From: Paraphaeosphaeria minitans
Lineage: Eukaryota; Ascomycota; Dothideomycetes; Pleosporales; Didymosphaeriaceae
Assembly (NCBI GenBank): GCA_015832175.1
Contig: WJXW01000002.1
Location: forward strand, 1,302,001-1,366,000
DNA: 64,000 bases
Direction: 5' to 3'
The notes under the pieces were generated by a model. That model saw only the letters and a program-made list of their open reading frames with translations. It had not been told where the DNA came from and did not search any database. This document shows positions 1 through 9,872 of the stretch, in pieces. Made by a program: the position numbers and the translations under genes. Every line of letters begins with the position of its first letter. Position 1 is the stretch's first letter.

Positions 1-414
1 TTCTGACATGAACAAGGGCCTAGATCGGCAGGCACGTAGGCACGCAGACGCGCCATTTGGATATGTTGCAAGGAAGACGAGATGGCTCTTTTGCGCTTGA
101 GCACTCGCCGCAGGGATGGGGTCCGTTGTGGTGATTGCATGCATGCGGGCTGGGGCGGAGATCAAAAACCCCACGCTCCCCGCGTAAACGATCGTCCTCT
201 TTCTTACCTGCGCCCGACTTCACATCCAGCTTGCCGTCTTTCCTTTGGGTGCGCTCAGCCCCTTTGTCGCTTTTGTTTCACGTCGCCAGTCGACATTTTC
301 CTTCCTTTGGGAGGTTTGTGGTGAAGGTCCTAGTGACTTGCTTTGTTCCTGTGTCTATACCGCGCCTTCTCTTCGAAACAGCATTGATCTTCACGGAAAA
401 AGTGATTGCTCAGC
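1..414 (+). promoter_or_regulatory. Upstream region and 5' UTR of the AA9 LPMO gene
   Basis: This stretch holds no convincing gene. Short open frames cross it but overlap each other in different frames and lack family features. It directly precedes the LPMO start codon at 415, so it should contain that gene's core promoter and leader. I saw no GGCTAAA-type XlnR site on a visual scan. GC-rich CreA-like boxes such as CTGGGG near 150 occur, but they are too short to mean much alone. Confidence 0.4.
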
Positions 415-2165
415 ATGAAGGCTCAGTCGATCCTCCTCGCGGCTCTTGCTGCCGCGCCTACCGTTATGGCGCACACCGTTTGGTCTGTTCTTTACGTCAA
501 TGGAGAGAGTCAGGTAAGACAAACGGCTAACATGCTTGACATCTTGCTAACTTCAGACAGGGAGACGGCGCGGGTATCCGCATGAGAAAAGACCCTGCCA
601 AAGCTTCATTCCCTCTCGTAGACTACAGCAGTGAAGACATGGCCTGCAACGTCGACGGAACCAAAGGGGTCGATTTCGTCAACCCAGTCAAGGACGGCTC
701 CATCCTGACGTTCGAAATGCGCTCGTGGCCCGATGACCCATCCAAGGAGTCCCTTGACAGAGGCCACTACGGTCCCTGTGCCGTTTATCTGAAGAAGGTC
801 GCCTCCGCCATCGACGACAAGGCTGCCGGTGACGGCTGGTTCAAGCTAATGGACGACGGCTACCACGCCGACACTGACAAGTGGTGCACTGACCGCCTCA
901 TCGACAACAAAGGTCGTCTCTCGGTGGAGCTCCCCAAAGGCCTCGAGGGTGGCTACTACCTCGCTCGTCCGGAAGTCGTAGCTATGCACAATGCTACCAA
1001 CGGCCAAGCCCAGTTCTACACTGGCTGCGCACAGATCTTCCTCGAGAGCACCGGTAGCTTGGTCCCCGAGAGCACCATCGCGATCCCAGGCCCCGAATAC
1101 GTGAGCGCCGGCCAGTCCTCCGTCAAGTTCAACATCTACGTCGGCAAGAACGCAGAGTACCAGGTCCCTGGCCCCGCCGTCGCGAACTTCACGCGGAACT
1201 CGAACCTCGCTTCCGACGCACAGCTCCATCAGACCGAGGGTCTCGTGCCCTCGTCCTGCATCGCCCAGAGCGCAAACTGGTGCGGCAAGGAAGTCGCCTC
1301 GTACAGCGACGAAACCGGGTGCTGGGCCTCGGGCGAGGACTGCTGGACGCAAGGCAAGAAGTGCTTCGCGGAGGCTCCCGTGACGGGCGGCAGTGTCTGC
1401 CAGCTCTGGAGCGACAAGTGCACGGCCATCAACGACCAGTGCACAGCGAAGAACTTCAACGGGCCGCCCAACAAGGGGAAGGTCCTCACGCCTAAGCACG
1501 AGACCATCGACATCGGGTTGATCATCAAGCCCGTGGCTGGCGGTAGCATTGACTCTGGCTCCACCGCGCCCAAGTCCAGCGCACCGCCAGCCTTTACATC
1601 TGCGCCCGCGCTGGCGCCCTCTGCGTACGAGCCCAAGTCCGATGTGACCGAGACGTCGGCTCCCTCCAGCACTCAAGCGTCCTTTATCGAGACGCCCTCG
1701 TTCTCTTCCACCGTCTCGCTGCTCCCCTTCGAAGGCGGCGCATACGGCGATGCCTCGTCCAGCGCACCACCAGCCTTCACATCCGCGCCCGCGCTGGCGC
1801 CCTCTGCGTACGAGCCCAAGTCCGATGTGACCGAGACGTCGGCTCCCTCCAGCACTCCAGCCTCCTTCATCGAGACGCCTTCGTTCTCTTCCACCGTACC
1901 GCTGCTCTCTTTCATCGGAGGCGGCTACGGCGATGCCTCTCGCTCGTCCACGACCAAGAAGGTCGCCAAATCCACGGCTACATCCACCGTCAAGGTGCCT
2001 GCCTCGGAGTACGTCGTCGCGCCGAAGCCGACTGCCGCTGCGGAGGCTGCGGACGAGAACGGCGTGACTTTTGTGACGAAGACCAACGTCGTGGTCGTGA
2101 CCGAGACGCAGTATGTCACTCTTACGGCCGGTGGACACAAGCACAGGAGGCACCGCAGGTACTAG
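415..2165 (+). CDS. AA9 lytic polysaccharide monooxygenase, secreted, with Cys-rich module and duplicated Ser/Thr tail
   Basis: The spliced CDS is 415-513 plus 561-2165 (567 residues). It encodes a copper enzyme that oxidatively cleaves cellulose or related beta-glucans outside the cell. Residues 1-19 form a signal peptide ending at Ala, so the mature protein starts with His20, the first ligand of the histidine brace. The second ligand is His102 (GHYGP); the axial Gln-x-Tyr motif is Q184/Y186 (AQFYTGC), with His176 before it. These place it in AA9. The 47-nt intron has GTAAG, a CTAAC branch site and CAG, and splicing joins ...GESQ to GDGAG as the family expects. Residues about 266-335 are Cys-rich (NWCG, GCW, DCW) and resemble the X282-type module appended to some AA9 enzymes; that name is from memory. 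Residues 372-493 are two tandem 61-residue copies, and the tail ends in a His/Arg-rich stretch. No CBM1 is visible. Function is confident; exact substrate is not known. Confidence 0.93.
514..560 (+). other. Intron 1 of the LPMO gene (47 nt)
   Basis: It begins GTAAGAC and has TTGCTAAC as branch site shortly before ACAG. An alternative acceptor (TTCAG) lies 4 nt upstream but would break the reading frame into the GDGAG motif. Confidence 0.85.
1575..1940 (+). repeat. Two tandem in-frame 183-bp copies inside the LPMO tail
   Basis: Copy 1 is 1575-1757 and copy 2 is 1758-1940, each starting TCCAGCGCACC. They are nearly identical at the DNA level, with scattered single-base differences (for example ACTCAAGC against ACTCCAGC). 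Each encodes 61 residues rich in Ser, Ala, Pro and Thr. The unit length is a multiple of three, so the duplication kept the frame and simply lengthened the presumed O-glycosylated linker or tail. Confidence 0.93.
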
Positions 2166-2206
2166 ACGTATTCGGCAGTCCGCAAATTATCTTTCATTCT
2201 CCTGTC

Positions 2207-2334
2207 TTTTTTTCTTCTTCTTTTCTTTCTTCTTCTTTTCTTTCTTCTTCTTTTCTTTCTTCTTCTTTTCTTTCTTCTTCTTTTCTTTCTTCTTCTTTTC
2301 TTTCTTCTTCTTTTCTTTCTTCTTCTTTTCTTTC
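2207..2334 (+). repeat. Polypyrimidine minisatellite, 15-nt unit
   Basis: The unit TTTTCTTTCTTCTTC is repeated seven times without error from 2221 to 2325, with partial units on both sides. The block starts about 40 nt after the LPMO stop codon, so it is likely transcribed in the 3' UTR. Pure pyrimidine on one strand and purine on the other is the composition that permits triplex (H-DNA) formation. Open frames on both strands here are an artefact of the repeat. Confidence 0.95.
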
Positions 2335-3173
2335 GATGCTACGACGCAGACGTCGTGAGCTTGAAGCTCTCTCTTTGGCATGGATGGAGTTTGCAACGGA
2401 TGCGTGGACGGATGGATGGATGGATGGATGACTTTCGCCTTGCTTCTCGACGACAATGTATCATCGGCGTGAATTTATCTACCTCGCGTGCAGGCGCGGC
2501 GGGCGTGCCAACACCAGTGGAAAATCTATGGCGTTACACGTGATGATTAAGTAGAGCACCTTTGATGTGCAATCGCGGGCTTCAGGAGTGCTCACAGTCG
2601 ACGACAACGGCCCACGCGACTCCTGTCATCTTCTGTCAAGGGTATCCACCGCCCTGGGGAAAGGCTTGCTTCACACGACGAGCATGACGCCGATCTTGCT
2701 TTTCCTTTCCACTTCACAAACATCTTTTGTGTCCGCTCATGCGTCTCGGTCTCGTCATCTAGGCTCTATCTCGTGACTCCGTAAGAGATGCAGTGTTGAA
2801 GAAACGTGGAGAGAAAATTGTCGGCAATGTTTTCACCGCTGGGGGTCAAAGTGCGATAGATGCGCAAGGGCTGCCGCCTCGGTATCAGGACTGGAGGCAG
2901 GGTCATCGTACACCGAAAAAGCCGGCGCAGGAATGATGCCGTGTCGATGTGGCATTGCCTGGCGCCTGAGACGAGAGGAGCGCGAAAGAGCGATAGCATG
3001 GATTGTACGAATGGATTTGCCGAGGACCGATGTGCGGCATCATGAATAAGTCATGCATCCATCAATTCTCTTTAGGCCTTGGTCATGGGAGTCAATATCG
3101 CAATGCTACGTGACAACGTAGCATCCTTTCTTTCGATTCACTGCTGTGACAAGTAGACTTGAGGGTTGAAATG
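2335..3173. other. Intergenic region after the LPMO gene, with GGAT microsatellite
   Basis: A short (GGAT)n tract lies at about 2410-2430. I saw no gene, tRNA or convincing family similarity in the rest. It separates the 3' ends of two convergent genes, the LPMO (+) and the membrane protein (-). Confidence 0.5.
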
Positions 3174-4120
3174 TCACCACCAATTGGGGTATATATGCCA
3201 GTGGATCGAGCGAATATGACAAAGCAGCGGTGAAAGGCAGTTCCACAATTCCAAGCCTAAGCGTGAAAGGAATGGTGCATAGCAGTCCCAGAATGTTGTA
3301 CCGAAGACAAAAACTCCCAGGAAAGAGGCGCAGAAAGAAAACGTCTTGGAGAAAAAGGGTCGGATAGACGTCGGAGCTCCTCCGAAACGAGGCCTAGGTA
3401 GCTGAAAGAGCCATGCCCCAAAAAGCAGTGCTACGATACCATACGTGACTTCTAAAGGCTGTAGGAAAAACTCAGTGTCTGGACGGCAACGACGCATCCA
3501 CTCCTTGTTAATGCCACATTTCATCAGAGGATGTCCTGGGTCGCAAGCTGTATCGTTCTGTAGACGGTCAATCATCAAAAGCATATTCTACATATCAGAG
3601 CAGGGCTGCTTACCTGATACGTCCTTTTGAACTCGCAGTAGTCCTTTTTAGCAGTCCATCTGGACATGAACCAGTCCTTGTCGGCATAATGTAAGCTTTT
3701 CGTACTAGCGACATCGCCGTGCACTGCGTAGTAGATGGTGATTGCTGCCGCAACGACCATTACTAGTGCAACGAGACGCTTCCATACCGAGCGTACGAGA
3801 CACCACACCTGGGAGGTTCTGACAGATGGCGCTGTGGTTTCTTGCCCATATACTACCCCTACATTAGGTGCTCCTGGAGTTGGTGAGCTTGGTGAGGTTG
3901 CTGGTTCTGGAATCGCTGGTACTGATGCAATCGCTGTAGATGCTGGAAACTGCTGACATGGAGTAATCGTTGGAGAGCTAGAAGGTGGTCGCTGCAAAGA
4001 CTGCGCGGACGCTAGCGCTACTATAGGTAGATGGGCTGGAGTGTTCGTGAAAGAAGTACAAGGAGGTTGCTGTCCAGGTTGTTGTAATGTGGAATCTGCA
4101 CTGGAAAGCTGCAGAGCCAT
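3174..4120 (-). CDS. Predicted multi-spanning membrane protein of unknown function
   Basis: The CDS is complement(3174-3557, 3614-4120), 296 residues, with a 56-nt intron (GTAAGC...CTACAG). The first ATG in frame that gives a sensible start is at 4120. Residues 1 to about 110 are rich in Pro, Ser, Thr and Gln and look disordered. A hydrophobic segment follows (about 117-134, LVALVMVVAAAITIYYAV), then a W-T-A-K-K-D-Y-C motif and several Cys residues. After the splice come two more hydrophobic stretches (PLEVTYGIVALLFGAWLF, and one around FLGVFVFGTTFW). Tryptophan followed by a KD[YF]xxxC motif after a membrane segment reminds me of an uncharacterised protein family common in Dothideomycetes; this is from memory. 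No enzymatic motif is visible. Coding status is likely from splice-compatible frames and composition; the function is unknown. Confidence 0.6.
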
Positions 4121-5135
4121 CTCGGATGTCGTCGTCGTGTCGAGGGCCGAACGGCTAGCGATGTCATGGTAGCGACGATAAAAGTTGCCTCCCGTCAGGC
4201 ACAGCCTCGACAACCGCAGGCCTCGCCGTGTCTCACCTCAGCCGGTTGGTGCGAGCTGAGGATGATGAGTGCATGTGGCTGGGCTATACGGGATTGTTGT
4301 CGTCCTAGGCAGCCTTTTCGGTCTGCACACTGCAGGTCTACTTGCCTTGAACACAAGAAAATAGCGCCTCACGTCGATTCGTTCGTGTGGAGTTGAACTG
4401 AGGATACTGCTTAGGGTGATCAAGTGTATTGTCACTGAACAGGAGAAGCCTGCTCAGTAGTGTGTCTTATATAGACCTAGTTTACATAAGGAAGTAGTAA
4501 GCTGAGTGAGAAGCTCGTAGTAGTTAGGTGATCACCTCTCAGGTGATCGCCCTGTTCGTGTTGTAGGACCCATGGCCCTACCCGTATCCCATACGCGCCA
4601 CAGTTCGACACATGAAAAAGACGCCTCAAGTCGGTTCGCTCGAGCTCCGTGCATTCTGCAACAACCAGTGTCAGATGGCGAGTCCATGGGTGGCGGTGCT
4701 GGACGTCAAGGCCGTGGCGAACTCGCCCCAGGCTGTTGCTGTCCTGCGTACTTCCGCATCGGGACAACGGCGATTTGGTCCAGTACGTGCGAGAAAACAC
4801 TGAAACGAGGTCGAGAAATGAGACAAGAAATGGAAGACATGCTTCGCTAGAGTGAAGATGACTGCCCTGCGGTCGCTGATGTGCTCCATCTGCGTGTAGT
4901 CTCACGAGCTCCCACCTCGTTCGTGAGTCCCCCCAAGCCCTGTTCTTTCTCGAAATCTTGGAAACGCAACATCAGACAACGCAGCGTTGAGAACTGTAGA
5001 TCTACATCATATCTCACATGTATCAATAAGAACACGGAACAAGTCGAGCAAGATATCCAAGCGCACCTACCAGTGCAACTAACAACCAAAGTTGGTGAAG
5101 TCTCCCAGCCGACACTCGCACCAGATGCGAAAGCT
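4121..5135. other. Intergenic region holding a dispersed repeat
   Basis: It lies between the starts of the membrane protein gene and the 3' end of the ribose-5-phosphate isomerase gene. The middle is occupied by copy A of a dispersed repeat and by two diverged short direct repeats (about 4348-4384 and 4605-4643). Several overlapping short open frames are present on both strands, none with recognisable features. Confidence 0.5.
4408..4602 (+). repeat. Dispersed repeat, copy A (LTR-like fragment)
   Basis: This copy matches 34109-34294 along its length: shared blocks include TTAGGGTGATCAA, TTGTCACTGAACAGGAGAAG and AAGTAGTAAGCTGAGTG, and both copies carry a GTGATCACCT palindrome. The bounds given start with TG and end with CA, as a solo LTR would. 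However, similarity extends some 20 bp upstream of the TG and no target-site duplication flanks it. An LTR fragment or another old repeat family is equally possible. Confidence 0.65.
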
Positions 5136-6043
5136 CTACGCCGCCGTCCGCACCTCGACGCTACCGTCCTGCATGCCAAAGTACACGGCCACAGGCTTTT
5201 GTCCGCTCGTGACGGTCTTAACGCCGTCTGTCGACCGTATCTTCTCGGCGTCTGGGCCGTTCAGCCCGGAGAAGATGCCAACCTCTAGCACACCCGTGAG
5301 CGCCTTGATGGCCTCGCTCAGCTTGTTGACCTCCCACGTGCCGTCACTGCCGTCGCCCTTGCCCTTGCCTGCTTTTACGTCGGACCCGCAGAGCAGCGTC
5401 TTAAACGGTGCGTCTACGATGAAGAAATCTTGGTCTGTTTTCAAGGGCCCAGACTTCTCGAGTAGGGTGGTGCGCAGTTTCGGATTGCTGGAGCCGAGGG
5501 TGCGCAAGCCCTTGAGCACGGTGGGGACGGCGATGGGAGCAACTTCGATGGGTATCGTGGGCCAGATGGTGAGGAGGCGGTCTTGCTTTTTGCGGTAGTC
5601 TGTCGGCATTCGAATTAGCAGCCCCTCCAAGTGGTCTTGGATGTAGAAGAGGAGAAGGACCGACCCGCAACGCAGACAAACTTTTTTGCGCGCTCAGCAA
5701 CCAGCTTTTCCTGGAACAAACACGCGCCGCCACCCTTTATGCAGTTCAACTCCGCGTCAACCTCGTCGGCACCATCGAAGGCCACATCGAACATTGTGCC
5801 CTCGGGAAGAGAGTCGAAGGCCACGGGGGTTAGGCCCGCTTTCACAATGACCTGGCGCGACTGGTAACCGGTGGGGATGAAGCGGATGGCGGGGTTCGTG
5901 GATACCTGCTTGATGGCCTCGACGACGTAGACGATGGTGGTGCCGGAGCCGATGCCCACGTTGGTCGCGGTAGGGTCGAAGTGGTCCTTTACGGCTTGTT
6001 GCGCGGCGGCGCGTTTGGCGGACTCAACAGCTGCGTCGGACAT
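5136..6043 (-). CDS. rki1: Ribose-5-phosphate isomerase (RpiA family)
   Basis: The CDS is complement(5136-5599, 5665-6043), 280 residues. It interconverts ribose-5-phosphate and ribulose-5-phosphate in the non-oxidative pentose phosphate pathway. Visible RpiA landmarks are GIGSGTT near the N-terminus (phosphate loop), DGADEVD (catalytic Asp region), KGGGACLFQEK, and ADYRK across the splice. The 65-nt intron (GTCGGT...GACAG) restores the VADYRK motif. The ATG at 6043 (MSDAAVES) gives a normal family length. The frame stays open for about 111 further codons upstream, Ser/Arg-rich and acid-poor, to 6376; this is probably leader sequence, but a targeting extension is possible. The gene is divergent from ULA1, 613 bp apart. 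Confidence 0.95.
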
Positions 6044-6656
6044 GGTGGGCGAGCTGGAGAAGAGTCGCGAGGGGTGTGATGAGAGCAGATGGCTGGGAGA
6101 AGGGGCGGAGAAACTGCTATGGCGTGTTCTTCTGCGGGTGGAGAGTAGGGAAAATGTGCCAGTGGTCAATTGAGAGGTACGAGGAGTCAATTGGTGTTTC
6201 TGATGACTGATACAATGTCTCTGCTGAGTGATGAGATGCAAGAAGCGGAGGGGCGGGGAAGAGGAGCTCATAAAGCGAGCCCGAAAGTGGTATGCAGAGG
6301 CTATGGGAAACAAGGCCGAAGTCGCAGACGGACAATGAAGGTCAAGAAAGATTGTGGGTCGGGCTGTGGGACCCATAGGAAGGTAGGTAGTCTAGTGTAG
6401 CACACTGGCACTGAGGGGCAGACGGCGCGGAAGAGTGACGCGATACTCGTAGACCAATGGCGGGGCACCAGTGACGGTACGTACCTGCCGTGCCTACACA
6501 GTAGCTTGGCGCGGCGTCAGATGGGCGGTGAGCGACGGCAGAATGCCCAGTGCCTGGAGCTGCTCCGCAACTTGAAGCGCGACTCTAGAACATTCAGGAT
6601 CACTCTGGACGCGTTGATTCCCACTGGAGATCCCTGCCCCTCACACGTACGTCGAC
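6044..6656. promoter_or_regulatory. Divergent promoter region between rki1 and ula1
   Basis: The 613 bp between the two start codons must hold both promoters. The rki1-proximal half is open in the rki1 frame and could be a long 5' leader or N-terminal extension. No further gene is seen. Confidence 0.5.
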
Positions 6657-8505
6657 ATGGCAGACATCCCACCTCCCTTACAGGGTCCCACGGCCAAGGA
6701 GAAGAAGTAAGAACACCCGGAGTGCACACCTCTGATGGCTTCTAAAGAGTGCAGGTACGATCGCCAGCTGCGCTTGTGGGGCGCCACCGGCCAAATTGCC
6801 CTCGAGAACTCGCATATCCTCCTCATAAACTCGGGCCCGGGTGTTGTGGGCCTAGAGACGCTGAAGAACCTGGTGCTTCCCGGCGCCGGCACCTTCACGA
6901 TACAGGACTCGGCCGTGGTGGACGAGGCAGACTTGGGCGTGAACTTCTTCCTCGAAGAGAAGCATCTGGGTGGCTTCCGCGCAGAACACACGTGTGTTTT
7001 GCTGAAAGAGCTCAACCCGGACGTGCAAGGTCACTCCATCTCCGAGGTGCGTACGTGACTGCCCCCCTCATACATGCATTGCTGACTCGTCCAAAGCCCG
7101 TAGAGTCGTGGCTCACCCAGCCAGACGCACTGAAACCCTACTCGCTCATCATCGTAACCGCGCCCATCCAACCAGACCTCCTCGCCAAGCTCGCCGCACA
7201 CGCAGACCAAGCACTCGTCCCGCTTTTCTACATACACTCCGTCGGCTTCTACTCGCATTTCTCGATACACCTTCCGCCAGCGTTCCCTATTGTCGATACA
7301 CATCCAAGCCCCGAGACTACAACAGACCTACGGTTGCTGAAACCATGGCCCGAGCTGATCGCATACGCAGAGGAGAAGACGAAGGGCATAGAGAGCATGG
7401 CTGCCGATGACCACGGACACATACCCTACGTGGCCATTTTGCTGCACTACCTCCAAGTCTGGAAGAAGGAGCACAACGGCGAGGTACCCAATAACTACAA
7501 AGACAAGACAGCTTTCCGCCATCTTGTGACGGCTGCCACAAGGACAGACACCCCGGAAGGCGGAGAGGAGAATTTTGAGGAAGCTGTGTCAGCGGTCCTC
7601 AAGTCCCTTAACGCCCCGGAGCCCAGCAGCACCGTCAAGGAAATCTTCAAGGTCCCAGAATGCGTCATAATACGTGACAACTCGCCGCCTTTCTGGGTCA
7701 TCGCGCACGCAATCGGCCTCTTCTACACAAAGTACGGCGTGCTGCCCGTACCCGGCGCTGTACCGGATATGAAGGCCCGCTCGGCAGACTACATCCAGCT
7801 GCAGAACGTATACAAGTCGAAAGCGCGGAAAGATCTCGCTGAGGTACTGGAGAGCGTGCGATTCTTGGAGCGCAACGCAAACATGAGCACCCACATCGAA
7901 GAGAAGGACGTAGAAGCTTTCTGCAAGAACGCCGCGCACATCAAGCTCGTTCGCGGACGGCCGTTCCACGTCGTCCCGGCCGAGGGCGACCTGAAGTTTG
8001 GCGCAAACGCCAAATCGCTAGGTAAGTCAATCCTACCTGTCTGCCTGTTTCTGCAAGACTAATGTGGGTACACAGCACAAAAGCTCACTTTCCCCGACTC
8101 CCTCCTCCCCATCTACATCGCATTCCTCGCTTGGGACAAATTCACCGCCATCCACACCGCCTCTGACCTCACCAACCTCCCCAAGCCCCGGGCTCCTCCG
8201 ACGCAGACTTCGACTCCGACACCGAGAAGATGACCAGCACTGCGCTGAAGCTGGTGGACAGCCTCGTCAAGGAGGCAAGCTATACCATCGACGAGGACGA
8301 GTACGATACCATTCGGGCGCAGATTGCTGAGCTGGCGCAGGAACTCGTGCGCGCCGGGGGCGGGGAATTGCATAATATCGCTGCGTTGACGGGCGGGATG
8401 GTGAGCCAGGAGGTTATCAAGGTTATTACGGAGCAGTATGTGCCGGTGGATAATACGTGTGTTTTCGATGGGGTGAGGAGCAAGTCGAGCGTGTTCAGGG
8501 TATGA
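6657..8505 (+). CDS. ula1: NEDD8-activating enzyme E1 regulatory subunit (NAE1/APP-BP1/Ula1), with a frameshift in the last exon
   Basis: Exons are 6657-6706, 6755-7046, 7097-8021 and 8076-8505. The product pairs with Uba3 to activate the ubiquitin-like NEDD8/Rub1 for cullin modification. The first splice yields TAKEKKYDRQLRLWG, the signature N-terminus of this family, followed by the ThiF/Rossmann core (NSGPGVVGLETLKNLVLPGAG). C-terminal landmarks are ELHNIAALTGGMVSQEVIK and FDGVRSKS, matching the end of NAE1 proteins. All three introns are short GT-AG. The last exon cannot be read in one frame: it starts in the frame of KLTFPDSLLPIYIAFLAWDKF and must shift by one base in the C4G3 run at 8186-8193 to reach PGSSDADFDSD and the conserved C-terminus. 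No GT donor occurs between the acceptor and the shift, so an intron does not explain it. Either a base is missing or wrong in the sequence, or the gene is damaged. Length with the shift repaired is about 565 residues, normal for the family. Confidence 0.9.
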
Positions 8506-8860
8506 GGTGGGATATGGGGCTGCGGGTTTGAGCACACAGCATCACAGGGCGTTATGGTTCGATCACACCCGATCAAGGATGGGCACTGTGATGCGGGCGG
8601 AACACGAGATGACGCCTTGATGCACACGGTATCGCGTTGCCACAAACTAGACGGGGTGACGCGTTCTCACTGTGCAGCGCAACGCACAGGCTGGCATGCG
8701 CATGAGCTTTGATGCATCTATCATCTTTCCAACATGAACAAACATCTTACTATCGCACAGTCTAGCTTATACATCTGCCCAGCTGACCGCCATCGAACAC
8801 TCAACTACACGTACACGTACACGTACACGTACACGTACAAGTACAACCACACGATATCTT
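8506..8860. other. Intergenic region between convergent genes with an ACGTAC microsatellite
   Basis: A perfect (ACGTAC)n tract of about five units lies at 8808-8838. The rest holds nothing I recognise and should be the 3' UTRs of the two convergent genes. Confidence 0.6.
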
Positions 8861-9872
8861 CTACACCCTTACCAACGGCCTCCTCTCCACCTCGTCCTCA
8901 CTACTCTCCCGATCAAAATGCCCCGCATTCCCTGCCCTCTCAATAAGCGGACTACTCACCACCCTGCCCCTTCCCGGCGCCCCCGCCCCCGCTCCCGCCT
9001 TCACTTTTCCTTCCTTCGTAGGCGTCCCCCCCACCGTCCCCACAACCTCGAACCCCTTCCCAATCCCACTCACCGTGACGCTCGCACCCGCCTTCGTATC
9101 CAGAGCGTCCTTTTCTTCTTCGTATCGCTGGGAGTCCTCGAGTTCGATGACCACCCCAGCGGCAGGTTCGTCTCGCCGCCGGGAGGGCGTGTAAAGGGCG
9201 GCAGAGCGCGTGCTACTCCGCCGACTCAGGCCGGAGAGGCGGCGCGTGCGGTCCCAGATTTTCTTGCCCACGCCACCTTCACCCTCCTTCTCGCCAGTGC
9301 TTTCGGCACCCGCGGGATGTTGGTTGGGGTTGGGGTTGGCATTCAGCCGGCTCCGGCTGTGCGCAGACGACGGCGACGGAAGGTGCGTTGTCGATGCTGC
9401 GGCGGAGGGAGCTGCGGAGGCGAAGGGATCTGTCGGTGCGGGGCTGAGGGCGGAGGAGGAGGCGAAGGGGTCTGTGGGGGTTGTGGGGAGGGGCGTCGTG
9501 GGTTGGGTTGGGGGATGGGATTGCAGGGAGAGGAGACGGTAGGCGTCGTGGGTTGCTTTTTCTTGGATGAGCTTTGCACTGGGGGGACGTTAGTTGACCA
9601 TGATATAAACGAGCGGATGACGTGGGGAGGAGAGGAAGAGTGTACATGGGATGGAAAACTCACTCTGCCTCTGTGAGATCGGGCATGCCCTCGGTGATGT
9701 CCATGCGCCGGACGTCGGTCGTGGGGCCCTGTTATGGGGTTAGCATAGTGAGAGGGTACAGCAATGTGTGTAGCCAGACGATGTGTACAATTTTCAGCAG
9801 CGGCTTTTTCTTTTCTTTCCTGCAGCAGAGGAGGTTTCGTTTGATATTGTTGACGGTGGTCTTGAATCCCAT
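8861..9872 (-). CDS. Ser/Pro-rich protein of unknown function
   Basis: The CDS is complement(8861-9578, 9664-9728, 9789-9872), 288 residues. The model rests on two GT-AG introns (60 and 85 nt) that join phase-compatible frames: MGFKTTVNNIKRNLLCC... to GPTTDVRRMDITEGMPDLTEADAKLIQEKATHDAYRLLSL. That N-terminal segment (residues about 25-65) looks like the conserved part, because it is acidic, helical and free of low complexity. The middle is a Pro/Ser/Thr/Ala-rich stretch with a duplicated TDPFAS element. The C-terminal third is basic then acidic (IWDRTRRLSGLSRRSS, later RESSEDEVERR). No signal peptide, membrane segment or enzymatic motif is visible. An adaptor or regulatory protein would fit the composition, but this is only a guess. 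Confidence 0.65.

Noticed and set aside
846..2153. A 435-codon open frame antisense to the LPMO gene
   Set aside because: It is a shadow of the GC-rich coding strand: Arg/Gly-rich, no domain, and completely overlapped by a confident gene.
4408..4602. Calling the dispersed repeat a solo LTR
   Set aside because: TG...CA ends are present, but similarity extends beyond them and there is no target-site duplication, so I list it only as a dispersed repeat.
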